Below, piece after piece: positions 17,224 to 26,588 of a DNA stretch of 64,000 nt (positions are counted from its first letter, which is position 1; every line of letters begins with the position of its first letter). A program made the position numbers and the translations under genes. The stretch spans positions 124,001 to 188,000 of the forward strand of contig JADKAO010000007.1 in NCBI GenBank assembly GCA_016715285.1, in the 5' to 3' direction. Source of the DNA: Actinomycetales bacterium (GTDB lineage: Bacteria; Actinomycetota; Actinomycetes; Actinomycetales; Dermatophilaceae). Below the pieces are notes generated by a model. That model was not told the origin of the DNA and ran no database searches. It worked only from the letters and a program-made list of their open reading frames with translations.

Positions 17224-18537
17224 ATGAGTGACACCTGGGCTTTTGAAACTCGCCAGATCCACGCTGGCCAGAGCGCTGACGCCGCGACTGGCGCCCGGGC
17301 GCTGCCGATCTACCAGACCACGTCGTACGTCTTCAAGGACACCGACCACGCGGCAAACCTGTTCGCGCTCAAAGAGTTTGGCAATATCTACACCCGCATC
17401 ATGAACCCGACCCAGGACGCGATCGAGCAAAAGATCGCTGCCCTCGAAGGCGGTGTCGGTGCCCTCCTCGTGGCATCCGGTCAGGCTGCCGAGACCCTCG
17501 CGATCCTCAATATTGCCGAAGCCGGCGACCATGTCGTCGCCAGCCCCAACCTCTATGGCGGAACCGCCAACCTGCTCAAATACACCCTGCCGAAGTACGG
17601 CATCGAGGTGTCTTTCGTCGAGAACCCCCAGGATCTCGAGTCGTGGCGCGCGGCCGTCAAGCCCAACACCAAGCTGTTCTTTGGGGAGAGCATCGCCAAC
17701 CCCAAGGCCGAGGTGCTCGACATCGAGGGTGTTGCAGCCGTGGCTCATGAGGCCGGTGTGCCGCTCATCGTCGACAACACCATCGCCACCCCATACCTCA
17801 TCCGTCCGCTGGAGTGGGGCGCCGACATCGTCTTGCACTCGGCCACGAAGTATCTCGGCGGCCACGGCACCTCCGTCGCTGGCGTCATCGTCGACGGCGG
17901 CACCTTCGACTTCGCGGCCGACCCGGCCAAGTTCCCCAACTACAACACCCCGGACCCGAGCTATCACGGCCTGGTCTTTGGGCGCGATCTCGGGGTTGGA
18001 GGAGCGCTCGGGGCCAACCTCGCCTTCATCCTCAAGGCCCGGGTCCAGCTCCTGCGCGACCTCGGGCCGGCAGTGTCGCCGTTTAACGCCTTCCTCATCG
18101 GCCAGGGCATCGAGACTCTCAGCCTGCGGCTGGATCGGCACCTTGAGAACACCCGTGCGGTCGCCGACTTCCTCGACGGCCACGATCAGGTGGAGTTCGT
18201 CCGGTGGGCTTCCCTGCCGAGCAGCGACAACTACGCCCTCGCGCAGAAGTACTGCCCCAAGGGGTCCGGCGCGGTGCTGGCCTTCGAGATCAAGGGTGGG
18301 GTTGAGGCCGGCAAGAAGTTCGTCGAGGCCCTGACCTTGCACAGCCACGTCGCTAACATTGGTGACGTGCGCTCGCTGGTCATCCACCCCGCGTCGACGA
18401 CCCACTCGCAGGGTGGGGACGCCGAACGCCTGGCCGCCGGTGTTACCCCTGGCCTCGTCCGTTTGGCCGTGGGCATCGAACACGTCGACGACATCATTGC
18501 CGACCTGAAGCAGGGGTTCGCCGCAGCTCGTGAGTGA
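17224..18537 (+). CDS. metY: O-acetylhomoserine aminocarboxypropyltransferase (sulfhydrylase) MetY
   Basis: A 437-residue PLP enzyme of the Cys/Met metabolism family that makes homocysteine from O-acetylhomoserine and sulfide. The PLP lysine is K209 in HSATKYLGGHG. Other marks are FKDTDHAANLF, NIYTRIMNPT and VASGQAAETLA, and the C-terminal HPASTTHSQ stretch, which together fit the OAH sulfhydrylase subgroup of about 430 residues. I chose ATG 17224 (MSDTWAFETRQIHAG) as the conserved start. A SAM-IV riboswitch precedes it. The partner enzyme metX lies 11 kb away under a second SAM-IV riboswitch. The stop overlaps the next gene start by 4 bp. Confidence 0.95.
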   Translation: MSDTWAFETRQIHAGQSADAATGARALPIYQTTSYVFKDTDHAANLFALKEFGNIYTRIMNPTQDAIEQKIAALEGGVGALLVASGQAAETLAILNIAEAGDHVVASPNLYGGTANLLKYTLPKYGIEVSFVENPQDLESWRAAVKPNTKLFFGESIANPKAEVLDIEGVAAVAHEAGVPLIVDNTIATPYLIRPLEWGADIVLHSATKYLGGHGTSVAGVIVDGGTFDFAADPAKFPNYNTPDPSYHGLVFGRDLGVGGALGANLAFILKARVQLLRDLGPAVSPFNAFLIGQGIETLSLRLDRHLENTRAVADFLDGHDQVEFVRWASLPSSDNYALAQKYCPKGSGAVLAFEIKGGVEAGKKFVEALTLHSHVANIGDVRSLVIHPASTTHSQGGDAERLAAGVTPGLVRLAVGIEHVDDIIADLKQGFAAARE

Positions 18538-19523
18538 TCGTGACTGATCTAGGCCGAGGTGAGCGGAGGCGCCGTCGCAACGCGCGCCCCGCTCACCTCG
18601 CGGCTTTTCTCGGGCTCTCGGCGCTTCTGCTCGCCTCAGCAGCCTGCTCATCGGGCGCTCCGGCCACCTCGACCGCGACGGCGTCAGTACAGAGCCAGGC
18701 CACGGGACCCACACCTGACGCGGCCGCCCCCACCCTCTCCAGCAGCGGTCCCTCCGCCACGACCGCCGGCGCGCCGCCATCGCCTTCAGCGTCCTCACAA
18801 CCCCCGCCGGCCCCCACACCCCCAAGCGCACCTCCCAGCGCGGCACCCAAACCAAGCCCCACGGCATACCCCAATCCCAGCGCGCTCGTCGCGAGGTATG
18901 CCGGGAAGATCGCCACCACCCTGCCCGGCAGCCAGAAGCGCGTCGCGCTCACCTTCGACGGCGGTGCGGATGCCCGCGGCGCGGAGCGCATTGTCGCGAC
19001 CCTGCGGGCGGCGGGCGTCCCCGCGAGCTTCTTCGTCACCGGGAAGTTCGCCCAAGCCAACCCGGCGCTCGTGGCGACCCTCGCGTCGATCGGTCCAGTC
19101 GGCAACCACACGTGGGATCACCCCCACCTGCCGACGTTGAGCCCAAGCGCGACCCAGAGCCAGCTCGACCGAGCCCGCGCGCAAATCATCGCGGTCGGGG
19201 GCGGCTCCGGTATGCCGTTCTTCCGGTTCCCGTTCGGCGAATCCAACCCGGCCACGCTCAGCGCCGTGAATGCCGCGGGTTATGTCGCGGTCGGGTGGAC
19301 GGTGGACAGCCTCGGTTGGCAGGGAACGAGCGGCGGTCAGACCGTTGCTAAGGTGGCCGATCGAGTCGTCGCAGCACAACGCCCGGGGGAGATTGTCTTG
19401 ATGCATCTCGGCGGGCACCCCACTGACAAGAGCACGTTGGACGCCGACGCCTTGCCGCAGATCATCAGCCGGCTCAAGGCATCGGGCTACACCTTTGTCA
19501 CCCTCGACGCGCTCGGCAGTTGA
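18534..19523 (+). CDS. Polysaccharide deacetylase family lipoprotein (NodB fold, TFDGG variant)
   Basis: A 329-residue exported carbohydrate esterase 4-like protein. After a basic start, a hydrophobic signal ends in LLLASAAC, a likely lipoprotein cleavage site. A Ser/Thr/Pro-rich linker (about 45-125) then leads to the NodB domain. Motif 1 is TFDGG instead of TFDDG, so the usual second Asp metal ligand is Gly. Motif 2 NHTWDHPHL, motif 3 RFPFG and LMHLGG are intact. This variant is found in a group of actinobacterial deacetylases. The likely substrate is peptidoglycan or another surface N-acetyl sugar polymer. The GTG start overlaps the metY stop, but a shared function is not obvious. Confidence 0.85.
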   Translation: MIVTDLGRGERRRRRNARPAHLAAFLGLSALLLASAACSSGAPATSTATASVQSQATGPTPDAAAPTLSSSGPSATTAGAPPSPSASSQPPPAPTPPSAPPSAAPKPSPTAYPNPSALVARYAGKIATTLPGSQKRVALTFDGGADARGAERIVATLRAAGVPASFFVTGKFAQANPALVATLASIGPVGNHTWDHPHLPTLSPSATQSQLDRARAQIIAVGGGSGMPFFRFPFGESNPATLSAVNAAGYVAVGWTVDSLGWQGTSGGQTVAKVADRVVAAQRPGEIVLMHLGGHPTDKSTLDADALPQIISRLKASGYTFVTLDALGS

Positions 19524-22500
19524 TGTCGTCGTCGCCCGATCGGCGTCGTCGTCCGCGGCGCGCGAGCTCGCGCCGCGCTGCGGCTGAACGCACGCCTGAA
19601 CGCACGACTGAGCAGGCAGCTGAACGGGCAGCTGAGCGGGCAGCTCAGCAGGCCGCTCGGCGCGAGCGACGGGTGGCGCTGCGGCCCGAGATCACCTATC
19701 CCGAGCACCTGCCGGTCGTAGAGCGACGCGAGGACATCGCGGCGGCGATCCGAGACCACCAGGTGGTCGTCGTGGCGGGGGAGACCGGGTCTGGCAAGAC
19801 GACCCAGATCCCGAAGATCTGCCTCGAGCTCGGCCGGGGGATCGACGGCGCGATCGGGCACACGCAACCGCGACGGATCGCTGCCCGTGCTGTGGCGGAG
19901 CGGCTCGCTGACGAACTCGAGGTCGAGCTCGGCGGAGCAATCGGGTATCGAGTGCGGTTCACCGACGTGAGCTCAAGGGACTCGCTCGTTACCGTCATGA
20001 CCGACGGGATCCTCCTCGCGGAGTTGCAAAGGGATCGTGACCTGCGGCGATACGACACGATCATCATCGATGAGGCGCATGAGCGCAGCCTCAATATCGA
20101 CTTCTTGCTGGGTTATCTCAAACAGCTCTTGCCCAGGCGCCCGGATCTCAAGGTCATCGTGACCTCGGCGACGATTGATCCCGAGCGATTTGCCCGCCAC
20201 TTCACCGATCGCGAGGGTCGACCGGCGCCGATTATCGAGGTATCCGGTCGGACCTACCCGGTCGAGGTGCGGTATCGACCGCTCGTGCGCGAGCAGGCTC
20301 CTGGCCAACCTCTCGTGGAGATCGACCAAGTCACGGGGATCTGCGACGCCGTCGAAGAGCTGTGGACTGAGGCGTCTGGGCATGACGAGGTCGCTAGCCA
20401 CGACATCCTCGTCTTCCTCTCGGGGGAGCGCGAGATCCGTGATGCGGCTGATGCGCTCGCGGCGCTGCGGCTGCCAGACACCGAGATCGTCCCGCTCTTC
20501 GCGCGGCTCTCAGCGGCCGAGCAGCACCGCGTGTTTGCGCGGCATACCGGCCGTCGCGTCGTGCTCGCAACCAATGTCGCGGAGACGTCACTGACCGTCC
20601 CCGGCATCCGGTACGTCGTCGACACTGGCACCGCGCGGATCTCGCGCTACAGCCAACGCACCAAGGTGCAACGGTTGCCGATTGAGCCGGTCAGCAAGGC
20701 GAGCGCGACCCAGCGAGCGGGGCGGTGCGGTCGGCTCGCCGATGGTGTCTGCATTCGGCTGTATGCCGAGGACGACTTCCTCGCGCGCCCCGACTTCACC
20801 GACCCGGAGATCCTGCGGACCAATCTTGCGTCGGTCATCCTCCAGATGACGACGCTCGGGCTGGGCGACGTGGCGGCCTTCCCGTTTGTCGATGCGCCGG
20901 ATGCTCGGCAGATCGGCGATGGGGTCAAGCTGCTGGAGGAGTTGCGGGCCTTTGACGACCACGGCGGGATCACGGCATACGGGCGCACGATCGCCCGGCT
21001 GCCGGTCGACCCGCGCCTTGCGCGCATGCTCATTGAGGCGGACCAACTCGGCTGTCTCGCAGAGGTTTTAATCATTGTTGCGGCTCTGTCGATCCAGGAT
21101 CCACGCGAGCGTCCGCTCGACAAGCAGGAGCTTGCGGCCGCCTCCCACAAGCGCTTTGCCGACGAGCACTCGGACTTCATGTCCTACCTCCGGTTGTGGC
21201 GTTATCTCCAGGAGCAGCAAAAAGCCCTGTCGGGGAGCGCTTTTAGACGAATGTGCAAGGCGGAATATCTGCACTACTTGCGGATCCGGGAGTGGCAGGA
21301 CCTCGTCTCGCAGCTCCGTCAGGCGAGCAAGAGTGTCGGGTACCGCACGCAGGCGCCGACTGATGGAAGGGCCGCGGCCGACGACTCCGGCATCGACGCA
21401 GACGCGATCCACCAAGCCCTGCTCGCTGGCTTGCTCAGCCACATCGGCGCTCGCGATGAGGCTCGACGTGACTACCTCGGCACCCGTGGAGCGCGGTTCG
21501 TCATCGCCCCCGGGTCGGTACTGCGCTCCAAGACAGCGCCTTTTGTGATGGCGGGCGAACTCGTGGAGACCTCGCGGTTGTTTGCTCGCACCGTCGCCCG
21601 GATCGACCCCATGTGGGCCGAACGCCTCGGGGACCACCTCGTCAAACGCGAGCATGCCGAGCCGCGGTGGGCCGCACGCCGTGGGAGCGCCGTCGCAACG
21701 GAGAAGGTCATGCTGCTCGGCGTGCCGCTCGTCGTCGGGCGCATCGTCAGCCTTGGGGGAATCGACCCGGAGTTGGCCCGCGAGTTGTTCATCCGACATG
21801 CCCTCGTCGAGGGCGATTGGCAGACCCGCCACCATTTCTTCCGTGACAACCGGGCGCTGCTCGATCGGCTGGGCGAGCTCGAGTCCCGCACTCGGCGACG
21901 CGACCTCATCGTCGGAGACGAGGAGATCTACGCCTTCTACGACGAGCGAATCCCTGCCCACGTCGTGTCGGCTCGACACTTCGACACCTGGTGGAAGACC
22001 GCTCGACGCACCACTCCCGAGCTGCTCACGATGACTGAGGCGTTGCTGCGCAGCGACGCCGATCTGGGTGGAAGCGCTGACGACTTCCCGTCGATTTGGC
22101 AGCAGGGGGACCTCGCGCTGCCGCTGAGTTATCACTTCGAGCCCGGCGCGGACCATGACGGCGTGAGCGTCCATATCGGGACGGACATCCTCAACCAGGT
22201 CACGTCCGACGGCTTCGATTGGCAAGTGCCGGGCCTGCGTGAAGAGCTCATCACGGCCTTGATCCGCAGCTTGCCCAAACCGCTTCGGCGCCTGCTCGTC
22301 CCTGCCCCTGAACATGCGGCCGCCACCCTGGCTCGGCTGCGCGCCGATGGCCTCAGCCCAAGCGATGGCCCACTCACCGAGGTCCTGGCGCGGCTGCTAC
22401 GGCATACTCATGGCGTTGCCATCCGCCGCGAGGACTGGGACGTCGACCGGCTGCCGAGCCACCTGCGGATCCGCTTTGTCATCGAGGACCGACCGGGGCA

Positions 22501-23464
22501 TGCGGTGGCGACCGGCGCGGACCTCACCGCCCTCAAAGACGCTGCGTCGGGGCACGTCCGCCGGGCGCTTGCCGCCGCGGGGGCCGATGTCGAGCGGTCT
22601 GGCGTGCGGACCTGGGTGTGGGACTCGGTGCCGACGACCTACGAGGCGCAGGTGCGGGGGGTGACTGTGAGTGGGTTCCCGGCCATCGTCGACGACGGCG
22701 AATCCGTCTCCATGCGCGTGCTGCCCACCGCTGGCGAGGCCACAGCCGAGCATCGGCTCGGCGTGCGGCGCCTGGTCCTGCTCGCCACGACACCGCCTTG
22801 GCGGACGGTGCTCGCGCGGCTATCCAACACCGACAAACTCGCCCTCGGCCACAACCCCCATGGGTCGGTGCCAGCTCTCCTCGGCGACGTGCTCGCGGCA
22901 GCGGTGGACGCGATCATCGCCGAGCAGGTGCAGCGGACTCCGCGGACGCGCCCCGAGTTCGAGGCCGCCCTGGCCGCCGTGCGCGCCCACGTCAGCGCCC
23001 GCGTCGTCGCCATGGTCGGCGACGTCCTGCCCATCCTGCGCACTCACGTCCAGATCCTGCGCACCCTGGACTCGCTGACAACGCCAGCGCTCGCTCCACT
23101 GGTCGCCGATATCCGCGCTCAACTGCGCGAACTCATCCGACCTGGATTCGTCGCCGATGCCGGGGCAGCGCGCCTCGGCGATGTCGATCGCTACCTGCGC
23201 GCGATCAGTCACCGACTCGCCAAGGCGCCTGAGGACATTGCGCGCGACCACGCCCGGCTCGAGGAGGTGCTCTCCGCAGAGCGCTCGTATGCCGCTCTGC
23301 TGCACGACCTGCGACCGGCCGCGCGCGGGGATGAAGCAGTGGTCGCCATTGCCTGGATGATCGAAGAACTGCGGGTCTCGCTCTTCGCGCAGAGCCTGGG
23401 GACGGCATACCCCGTGTCGGTGAAGCGGATCGAGCGCGCGATCGCCGCGATCCCCAAGGAGTAG
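19523..23464 (+). CDS. hrpA: ATP-dependent RNA helicase HrpA (DEAH box)
   Basis: A 1313-residue DEAH-box helicase. The Arg- and Ala-rich N-terminus has 12-bp-period repeats encoding AAER/AAQQ (about 30-48). Walker A is GETGSGKTTQ (about residue 86), the DEAH box is in IIIDEAHERSLN, SAT motif III in VIVTSATIDPERFA, and motif VI is QRAGRCGRLADG. A long C-terminal half with DUF3418-type sequence (including ELITALIRSLPKPLRRLLVPAP) is diagnostic of bacterial HrpA. It probably remodels mRNA or ribosome complexes in the cytoplasm. The start ATG overlaps the deacetylase stop (TGATG). Confidence 0.95.
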   Translation: MSSSPDRRRRPRRASSRRAAAERTPERTTEQAAERAAERAAQQAARRERRVALRPEITYPEHLPVVERREDIAAAIRDHQVVVVAGETGSGKTTQIPKICLELGRGIDGAIGHTQPRRIAARAVAERLADELEVELGGAIGYRVRFTDVSSRDSLVTVMTDGILLAELQRDRDLRRYDTIIIDEAHERSLNIDFLLGYLKQLLPRRPDLKVIVTSATIDPERFARHFTDREGRPAPIIEVSGRTYPVEVRYRPLVREQAPGQPLVEIDQVTGICDAVEELWTEASGHDEVASHDILVFLSGEREIRDAADALAALRLPDTEIVPLFARLSAAEQHRVFARHTGRRVVLATNVAETSLTVPGIRYVVDTGTARISRYSQRTKVQRLPIEPVSKASATQRAGRCGRLADGVCIRLYAEDDFLARPDFTDPEILRTNLASVILQMTTLGLGDVAAFPFVDAPDARQIGDGVKLLEELRAFDDHGGITAYGRTIARLPVDPRLARMLIEADQLGCLAEVLIIVAALSIQDPRERPLDKQELAAASHKRFADEHSDFMSYLRLWRYLQEQQKALSGSAFRRMCKAEYLHYLRIREWQDLVSQLRQASKSVGYRTQAPTDGRAAADDSGIDADAIHQALLAGLLSHIGARDEARRDYLGTRGARFVIAPGSVLRSKTAPFVMAGELVETSRLFARTVARIDPMWAERLGDHLVKREHAEPRWAARRGSAVATEKVMLLGVPLVVGRIVSLGGIDPELARELFIRHALVEGDWQTRHHFFRDNRALLDRLGELESRTRRRDLIVGDEEIYAFYDERIPAHVVSARHFDTWWKTARRTTPELLTMTEALLRSDADLGGSADDFPSIWQQGDLALPLSYHFEPGADHDGVSVHIGTDILNQVTSDGFDWQVPGLREELITALIRSLPKPLRRLLVPAPEHAAATLARLRADGLSPSDGPLTEVLARLLRHTHGVAIRREDWDVDRLPSHLRIRFVIEDRPGHAVATGADLTALKDAASGHVRRALAAAGADVERSGVRTWVWDSVPTTYEAQVRGVTVSGFPAIVDDGESVSMRVLPTAGEATAEHRLGVRRLVLLATTPPWRTVLARLSNTDKLALGHNPHGSVPALLGDVLAAAVDAIIAEQVQRTPRTRPEFEAALAAVRAHVSARVVAMVGDVLPILRTHVQILRTLDSLTTPALAPLVADIRAQLRELIRPGFVADAGAARLGDVDRYLRAISHRLAKAPEDIARDHARLEEVLSAERSYAALLHDLRPAARGDEAVVAIAWMIEELRVSLFAQSLGTAYPVSVKRIERAIAAIPKE

Positions 23465-23480
23465 CTCGAGCGCCACCTCC

Positions 23481-23504
23481 GGCTCATGTGCCGTGGAATG
23501 AGCC
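23481..23504 (+). terminator. Possible weak hairpin after hrpA
   Basis: GGCTCAT - 10 nt - ATGAGCC forms a 7-bp stem 17 bp after the hrpA stop, and CCCG/CGGG follows directly. There is no U-tract, so an intrinsic terminator is doubtful. The next gene starts at 23612. Confidence 0.3.
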
Positions 23505-23611
23505 CGTGTCACCGGGCGTTGGCACAATGAACCCCAGCGACCGAGCGACACCACGACACCTGTCGACATTGGCCGCCGGACGGGCACCGCAAGAGCAGGG
23601 AAGGACCGATC

Positions 23612-24637
23612 GTGCAAGACCCCAGCAAGCTGTACCGCTTCGAAAACGACAACCCCACCAACCTCGCCGACGCCGACAGCACGGGCTCGATGCGGAGCAG
23701 CGATGATGTCGCGGCACTCGGCGCGGGCGTGCTTGTTGCCTCACTCGGAGGGTTCGTCGACGCGGGGCACAGCCAACGCCTGCTCACCAAGCACCTGCTC
23801 GACAACCACAAATCCACCGTCGTGGCGTCCTTCGACGTGGATCAGGTCTTCGATTACCGCGGGCGTCGACCCACGATGACCTTCGACAAAGACCGCTGGA
23901 CGGGATACGACGACCCATCGCTGTTGCTGCACCGCGTCATCGATCGCTCAGGCCACCCGTTCCTGCTGTTGAGTGGCCCCGAGCCGGATTACCAGTGGGA
24001 GCGGATGATCGAGGCCGTGACCGGCTTGGTCAAGCAACTCGGGGTCACACTGACCGTGAGCGTGCACGGCATACCGATGGCCGTTCCCCACACACGGCCC
24101 CTCGGGATGACGCCGCACGCGACCGACTCGCGCCTGATCGGCGAAGTCGAGCCGGTGTTTGGCGCGATCACCGTGCCGGGGTCCTTCACGGGCCTGCTGG
24201 AGTACCGCCTCGGTGAGGCGGGCCACGACGCGATGGGGTTCGCGATCCACGTGCCGCACTACCTCGCTCAGGCCGAATACCACGACGCGGCGCTCGTCGC
24301 GCTCGATGCCGTGGTGAGCGCCACGGGTCTGGACCTCTCGCGCGACGAACTCGCTGCCGCCGCGATCGCAACGGGTGCCCAAGTCAATGCCGAACTCGTC
24401 GACAACGAAGAGGTCGTCACGCTGGTGGGGGCGTTGGAGCGGCAATACGACGCCTTCATGCAGGGCCGCACGCGACCCAGTCTGCTTGCTCCGGACGCAT
24501 CCGAGCTGCCCTCGGCGGATGAGATCGGTGCCGACGTCGAGGCGTTCTTGCGTCATGTGACCGACGGCATCGATGGCACCGACGACACGAGCGACAAGCA
24601 GGACGGCACCGGATCGGGTCCCGGGCAGGCGTTCTGA
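23612..24637 (+). CDS. PAC2 family protein (proteasome assembly chaperone-like)
   Basis: A 341-residue PAC2-domain protein. Actinobacterial members typically have this length and carry ALGAGVLVASLGGFVDAGHS near the N-terminus, SFDVDQVFDYRGRRP after it, LLLSGPEPDYQWERM and HGIPMAVPHTRP in the middle, and YEHDAALV-type C-terminal helices. All are visible in equivalent form here. The eukaryotic relative helps assemble the 20S proteasome; the bacterial role is not settled. The GTG start is preceded by a GGAAGG site about 9 bp upstream. It ends 3 bp before the stop of the convergent polymerase gene. Confidence 0.92.
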   Translation: MQDPSKLYRFENDNPTNLADADSTGSMRSSDDVAALGAGVLVASLGGFVDAGHSQRLLTKHLLDNHKSTVVASFDVDQVFDYRGRRPTMTFDKDRWTGYDDPSLLLHRVIDRSGHPFLLLSGPEPDYQWERMIEAVTGLVKQLGVTLTVSVHGIPMAVPHTRPLGMTPHATDSRLIGEVEPVFGAITVPGSFTGLLEYRLGEAGHDAMGFAIHVPHYLAQAEYHDAALVALDAVVSATGLDLSRDELAAAAIATGAQVNAELVDNEEVVTLVGALERQYDAFMQGRTRPSLLAPDASELPSADEIGADVEAFLRHVTDGIDGTDDTSDKQDGTGSGPGQAF

Positions 24638-24640
24638 CGG

Positions 24641-26431
24641 TCAACCTTTGGCGTCGGCCCAGCACGTGATCACGGAGACGTCGGCGACAAAGCGGACCTG
24701 CTCAGACCCCAGCCAGTGGTAGGCGCTGCTGCGGAGGCTCTCGTGGACCGCGGCCGCCACCCGGTCGGCCTCGGGCTCGGGGGCGTGGATGAGGAGTTCG
24801 TCATGGAGGCACAGCACGATGGTCGCTCCCAGCGGACGGATCGCGTGCCTGACCGTGACGGCCCACGCCTTGAACAACTCGGCCGCTGACCCCTGGATGA
24901 GCGCGTTCCGCGCATAGCGACCACGCGCTGCGTCGTGCTCGCGCTGCGCTCGGGTGGCCTCTTCGACGGTACCGACCGCTGGCACGCCCACGCGGATCAA
25001 CCGCCCCCCAAAGGTCCGCAGCTCACCGCCGTGGACGCCGACGGCATACGCCTCATCGAGGACCCCCATCGCCGTGGGGAAGGCGCGCTCAAGGCCGCGA
25101 AGGGCCTCTCCTGCAGCACCAGAGCGTTGGCCGTACATCGCGGCGAGGACGGCGATCTTGGCCACCGCTCGCTCCACATGGAGGGTGGCCGCGACGGGGG
25201 CATAGAGATCGTCGGCTTGGGTCGCGGCGGCAAAGGCGCGGTCACCCGAGACGGCGGCGAGCACGCGAGGTTCGATCTGGCCAAGGTCGGCGCGTACGAA
25301 GACAAACCCCGGCTCGGCCACGACGGCGCGGCGCAGACCCGCCGGGAGATTGTGCAGGCCGTTTTGGGCGGTCATCCGGCCCGCGGCACCGTCGCACGCG
25401 GTCCACGCGCCTCTCAACCGACCGTCTGGTCCGACATGCTCATCAAGCCATCGGTAGCCGTACGTCGTCGCGATCCGTTCGTCCTTGCGCCAGCGCAGGA
25501 AGGCGTCAACGACGGGATGGCTCTGGCGGTAGGGCTCGAGCACCCACGCGCGCGTCGTGGGCACATCGATGCCAACCCCGGCGAGGAGTTCCTTGACATC
25601 GGCAGGCTGGCGCAAGTCAACGCGGCGGCCAGGGACGTGCCGCAAGACGGCATCGTCGCGCTCGCGACGAATGGCCTCAACGTGGGCGGCATCGCGCGGC
25701 CGGGGACCGGCGTGCGTGGCAATCAGCGACTCAGCGACACGGCGATCGACTGGGAGACCGTCGCGGGCGAGTTCCAGCGCCAGCACGGCTGCCGCGGATT
25801 CGCTGTATGCCGTTGCAACGCAACGCGGTCCGAGCTTCGCGAGGAGCTTGCGCTGTCGCTTCGCGACATCTGCGATGGTGGCGAGTAGCTCTGTGGCGTG
25901 GTCCGAGTCGCTGGTGGCCTGGCTGGGCGGATCGTCTGCGAACTCGTCGAACAGCGTCCCGGCATGATCGATCTCGGCTCGCATGGGTGGTTCGGGGAGG
26001 CCATGCACGTATGCCGCGGCGGCAGCTAGATCGCCGCGCCAGCCGCCCGCCAAGAGCCGGTGGGCTTCGGCGATATCCCACGACCGACGCACCGGTATGC
26101 CGTGTGCCACGGCGCCCGCGAAGGCTTCGGCAGCGGAGGTGACCGCCCACCGCGGGACACCCGGGTCCGCAAGCGTCTGCGGGTCAGTGACCTCAGTGAT
26201 CCCATTGACCTCAGTGGTCCCCGTGACCTCAGTGACTTCAGCCGCCCGAGCGGACGTTGGACGTGGGGCGGCACTCGACGCCGGCCGACCGGCATACCTG
26301 CTGGCGGTTGTGGCGGAGCCACCGAGCGTCCTGAGCCTGCCTCCCACGGCCGCGAGCGGAACGAGGGGGTCCGGCAGGGCAGCGACTTCGGGCTGCGTGG
26401 GGATGCTCTCGCCGGGGTACATACCCCTCAT
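24641..26431 (-). CDS. Family A DNA polymerase-like protein (bifunctional 3'-5' exonuclease/DNA polymerase type)
   Basis: A protein of about 596 residues related to the polymerase half of Pol I, of the short actinobacterial kind without a 5'-nuclease domain. Motif A is RADLGQIEPR (the D-x-x-Q-I-E-x-R of family A), motif B has VAKIAVLAAMYGQ with the conserved Lys and Tyr-Gly, and motif C is CLHDELL with the catalytic His-Asp-Glu. The polymerase centre therefore looks intact. The N-terminal exonuclease-like region (about 70-200) lacks an obvious D-x-E and may be inactive. Start choice is uncertain: ATG 26431 is used because upstream sequence belongs to the divergent EcsC leader. An 18-bp triple repeat lies in the N-terminal linker. 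Confidence 0.85.
   Translation of the reverse strand: MRGMYPGESIPTQPEVAALPDPLVPLAAVGGRLRTLGGSATTASRYAGRPASSAAPRPTSARAAEVTEVTGTTEVNGITEVTDPQTLADPGVPRWAVTSAAEAFAGAVAHGIPVRRSWDIAEAHRLLAGGWRGDLAAAAAYVHGLPEPPMRAEIDHAGTLFDEFADDPPSQATSDSDHATELLATIADVAKRQRKLLAKLGPRCVATAYSESAAAVLALELARDGLPVDRRVAESLIATHAGPRPRDAAHVEAIRRERDDAVLRHVPGRRVDLRQPADVKELLAGVGIDVPTTRAWVLEPYRQSHPVVDAFLRWRKDERIATTYGYRWLDEHVGPDGRLRGAWTACDGAAGRMTAQNGLHNLPAGLRRAVVAEPGFVFVRADLGQIEPRVLAAVSGDRAFAAATQADDLYAPVAATLHVERAVAKIAVLAAMYGQRSGAAGEALRGLERAFPTAMGVLDEAYAVGVHGGELRTFGGRLIRVGVPAVGTVEEATRAQREHDAARGRYARNALIQGSAAELFKAWAVTVRHAIRPLGATIVLCLHDELLIHAPEPEADRVAAAVHESLRSSAYHWLGSEQVRFVADVSVITCWADAKG
26189..26242 (-). repeat. Three 18-bp tandem repeats inside the polymerase gene
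   Basis: Units at 26189-26206, 26207-26224 and 26225-26242 each begin with GACCTCAGTG on the plus strand and diverge in the last 8 bp. On the minus strand they encode a six-residue repeat of the form EVTGTT/EVNGIT/EVTDPQ in the linker before the exonuclease-like domain. Being in multiples of three, copy number could vary without breaking the frame. Confidence 0.9.
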
Positions 26432-26588
26432 CAAACCCCGTCTCGAGCAGGCGCCAAAGGTGGGAAGGGGTGAGAGGGTTGCGCTGTTGTATCGCCCGGG
26501 CGCTCGACCAGGGGCGGTCACAGGTAGCGCACCACCGGGCAAGACGACGCAACAAGCGGCAGCGAGAAGCAGCCAGAAGGAGAACACC

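Noticed and set aside
17029..18867. 612-codon minus-strand open frame across metY and its riboswitch
   Set aside because: It mirrors metY codons, as expected for high-GC genes, and the composition is not protein-like.
21068..22315. 415-codon minus-strand open frame inside hrpA
   Set aside because: Shadow of the conserved helicase gene; no independent start signal.
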